A DNA stretch of 64,000 bases from contig NZ_JAENHL010000007.1 of assembly GCF_016595235.1 (NCBI RefSeq), forward strand, positions 1,022,419 through 1,086,418. The letters are read 5' to 3'. The first letter of the stretch is position 1; every line of letters starts with the position of its first letter. The stretch comes from Taklimakanibacter albus (lineage in GTDB: Bacteria > Pseudomonadota > Alphaproteobacteria > Rhizobiales > Aestuariivirgaceae). The notes under the pieces were generated by a model. The model saw only the letters and a program-made list of their open reading frames with translations, did not search any database and was not told where the DNA came from. Below are positions 62,749 through 64,000 of this stretch, one piece after another. The translations under genes were made by a program, and so were the position numbers.

Positions 62749-64000
62749 ATGACCGATCCTTTCCTCCTGAGCCTCGACCGGAGCAGCGGCGCGCCGCTCA
62801 CCCGCCAGATCCGGGATGGCATAGCGCTCGCCATCGGCGAAGGCCGGCTCAAGCCCGGTGCGCGCCTGCCGTCCTGGCGCGACCTCGCCGCCCAGCTCGG
62901 TGTGGCGCGCGGTACCGTGAGAGCGGCTTATGACGGCCTCGTCGATGCGCAGCTCATCGTCACCTCGGGCTCGGCCGGAACGCATGTCGCCGACTACCTG
63001 CCGGCCAAGCCGCCGGTTGAGAAAATCGAACCAACGGAGCGGTTCCCCGGATTGTTCGATCACTTCTCCACCGCACCCCTGCCCTTTCAGATGGGCGTGC
63101 CGGCGCAGGACGAGTTCCCGTTCAAGCTGTGGTCGCGCCTGATGGCGCGGGCGGCGCGCGAGACCGCCATCCTGCCCGCGAGTTATCCCGATCCCAAGGG
63201 TGAGCCGGAGCTGCGCCAGGAGATCGCCGCCTATCTCGCCATCGCGCGCGGCATCCGGGCGGCGCCGGCGCAGATCTTCATCACCAACGGCTTTTCCGGC
63301 GGATTGGGCTTCGTGCTGCGCGCGCTGGCGCTCGAGGGCAAGACCGTGTGGATGGAGGAGCCCGGCTATCCACTGTCGCGCCAGGCGCTGGAATTGGCCG
63401 GCGCTACCATCGTGCCGGTGCGCACCGATCAGGAGGGCCTCATCGTCGAAGACGGCATCCGTCAGGCGCCTGATGCGCAGGCGGCTCTGGTGACTCCCGA
63501 CCAGCAGGCGCCGCTCGGCATGACCTTGTCGCTGGCGCGAAGGCGCGCTTTGCTCGACTGGGCGATGCGCGCGAATGCCTGGATCATCGAAGACGATTAT
63601 CTGAGCGAGTTGCAGTTGAAGGGCCGTGCCACGCCGGCCCTCGCCGCCGTCGATCAGGCGGGGCGCGTCATCCATATCGGCACCTTCAGCAAGACGATCA
63701 GCCCGGCTTTGCGCCTGGGCTTCATCGTGGCGCCGGCCGAGCTCAGCTCACATTTCAAAGACGTCGCATCGGCACTGTCGCCGGCACCCGCTCCGCAGAT
63801 CCAGCGCGCGGTCACCCTCTTCATGCGCGAGGGCCACTATATGCGCCATCTGCGCCGCATGAAGCGGCTCTATGCCGCCCGCCGCGATGTTCTGCGCGCC
63901 GCAATCAAAGGCGCGCTTGGCGGCACCGAAGCGATGGCGGGATTGGGCCTTCTGCTGCACCTGCCGGAAGGCACCGACGACCGGCGCATCGCCCGCGAGG
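62749..64000 (+). CDS. MocR/PdxR family regulator (GntR HTH plus aminotransferase domain), partial
   Basis: The first 417 residues lie in the window; the gene runs off the right edge. An N-terminal GntR winged helix (about 10-78: LPSWRDLAAQLGVARGTVRAAYDGL in parts) is joined to a fold-type I aminotransferase-like domain (about 115-417) with PGYPLSRQALE and GTFSKTISPALRLGF, whose Lys (about 315) would bind PLP. Divergent AhpD-family genes are frequent MocR targets. The intergenic region 62648-62748 holds both promoters. Confidence 0.93.
   Translation, partial: MTDPFLLSLDRSSGAPLTRQIRDGIALAIGEGRLKPGARLPSWRDLAAQLGVARGTVRAAYDGLVDAQLIVTSGSAGTHVADYLPAKPPVEKIEPTERFPGLFDHFSTAPLPFQMGVPAQDEFPFKLWSRLMARAARETAILPASYPDPKGEPELRQEIAAYLAIARGIRAAPAQIFITNGFSGGLGFVLRALALEGKTVWMEEPGYPLSRQALELAGATIVPVRTDQEGLIVEDGIRQAPDAQAALVTPDQQAPLGMTLSLARRRALLDWAMRANAWIIEDDYLSELQLKGRATPALAAVDQAGRVIHIGTFSKTISPALRLGFIVAPAELSSHFKDVASALSPAPAPQIQRAVTLFMREGHYMRHLRRMKRLYAARRDVLRAAIKGALGGTEAMAGLGLLLHLPEGTDDRRIARE

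Overview
The window is high-GC, densely coded DNA of an alphaproteobacterium, most likely order Hyphomicrobiales (Rhizobiales). This rests on gene content and signals: EcfG-type promoters beside an HWE-family histidine kinase, a single-chain indolepyruvate ferredoxin oxidoreductase, DUF1254/DUF1214 and Ku genes, a GcvA-like LysR gene and Rhizobiales-like intergenic palindromes. No rRNA, tRNA, CRISPR array, phage or transposase gene was found; the window reads as ordinary chromosome. Both ends cut genes.

Layout. 0-3.3 kb: a truncated sarcosine-oxidase-like FAD enzyme divergent from a LysR regulator, an APH-fold kinase and threonine aldolase. 3.3-10.5 kb: glutamate synthase gltB, a glutathione-transferase gene, gltD. 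10.5-17.5 kb: one operon under a ROK repressor with a clear operator, holding a PotABCD-type ABC importer, a NagB-like sugar-phosphate isomerase and a ROK sugar kinase. 17.5-28.9 kb: envelope and housekeeping genes (sterol-desaturase-like and ICMT-like membrane enzymes, SGNH hydrolase, lytic transglycosylase, galE, galU, an outer-membrane barrel, kdsD, nfeD/SPFH, hemH). 29-32.6 kb: orphan histidine kinase, an agmatinase-like ureohydrolase, methionine aminopeptidase.

33-41.4 kb looks like a stress and DNA-protection island: topoisomerase IB, small membrane proteins, a GAF-PAS-HWE kinase, DUF1254 and Ku, with EcfG-like promoters at two transcription units. 41.5-48.7 kb: a GFA protein, the manganese exporter mntP behind a yybP-ykoY riboswitch, a composite palindromic repeat, the 1158-residue indolepyruvate ferredoxin oxidoreductase and a chromate-resistance pair. 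48.9-52.8 kb: a large autotransporter with Gly-rich and tandem-repeat regions. 52.9-55 kb: a CsoR/InrS-like metal repressor, its operator and an MFS exporter with a His-rich tail. 55-61.2 kb: an oligopeptide-type ABC importer operon with an RpiR regulator and two matching upstream operators. 61.2-64 kb: a DUF559 gene bracketed exactly by inverted repeats, a cupin/AhpD pair and a MocR regulator running off the end.

Most notable for follow-up: a family of inverted-repeat elements (26.1, 56.7 and 61.2 kb) of which one copy carries the DUF559 gene; the ROK-controlled hybrid importer/aminosugar operon; and the stress island with its very small genes.
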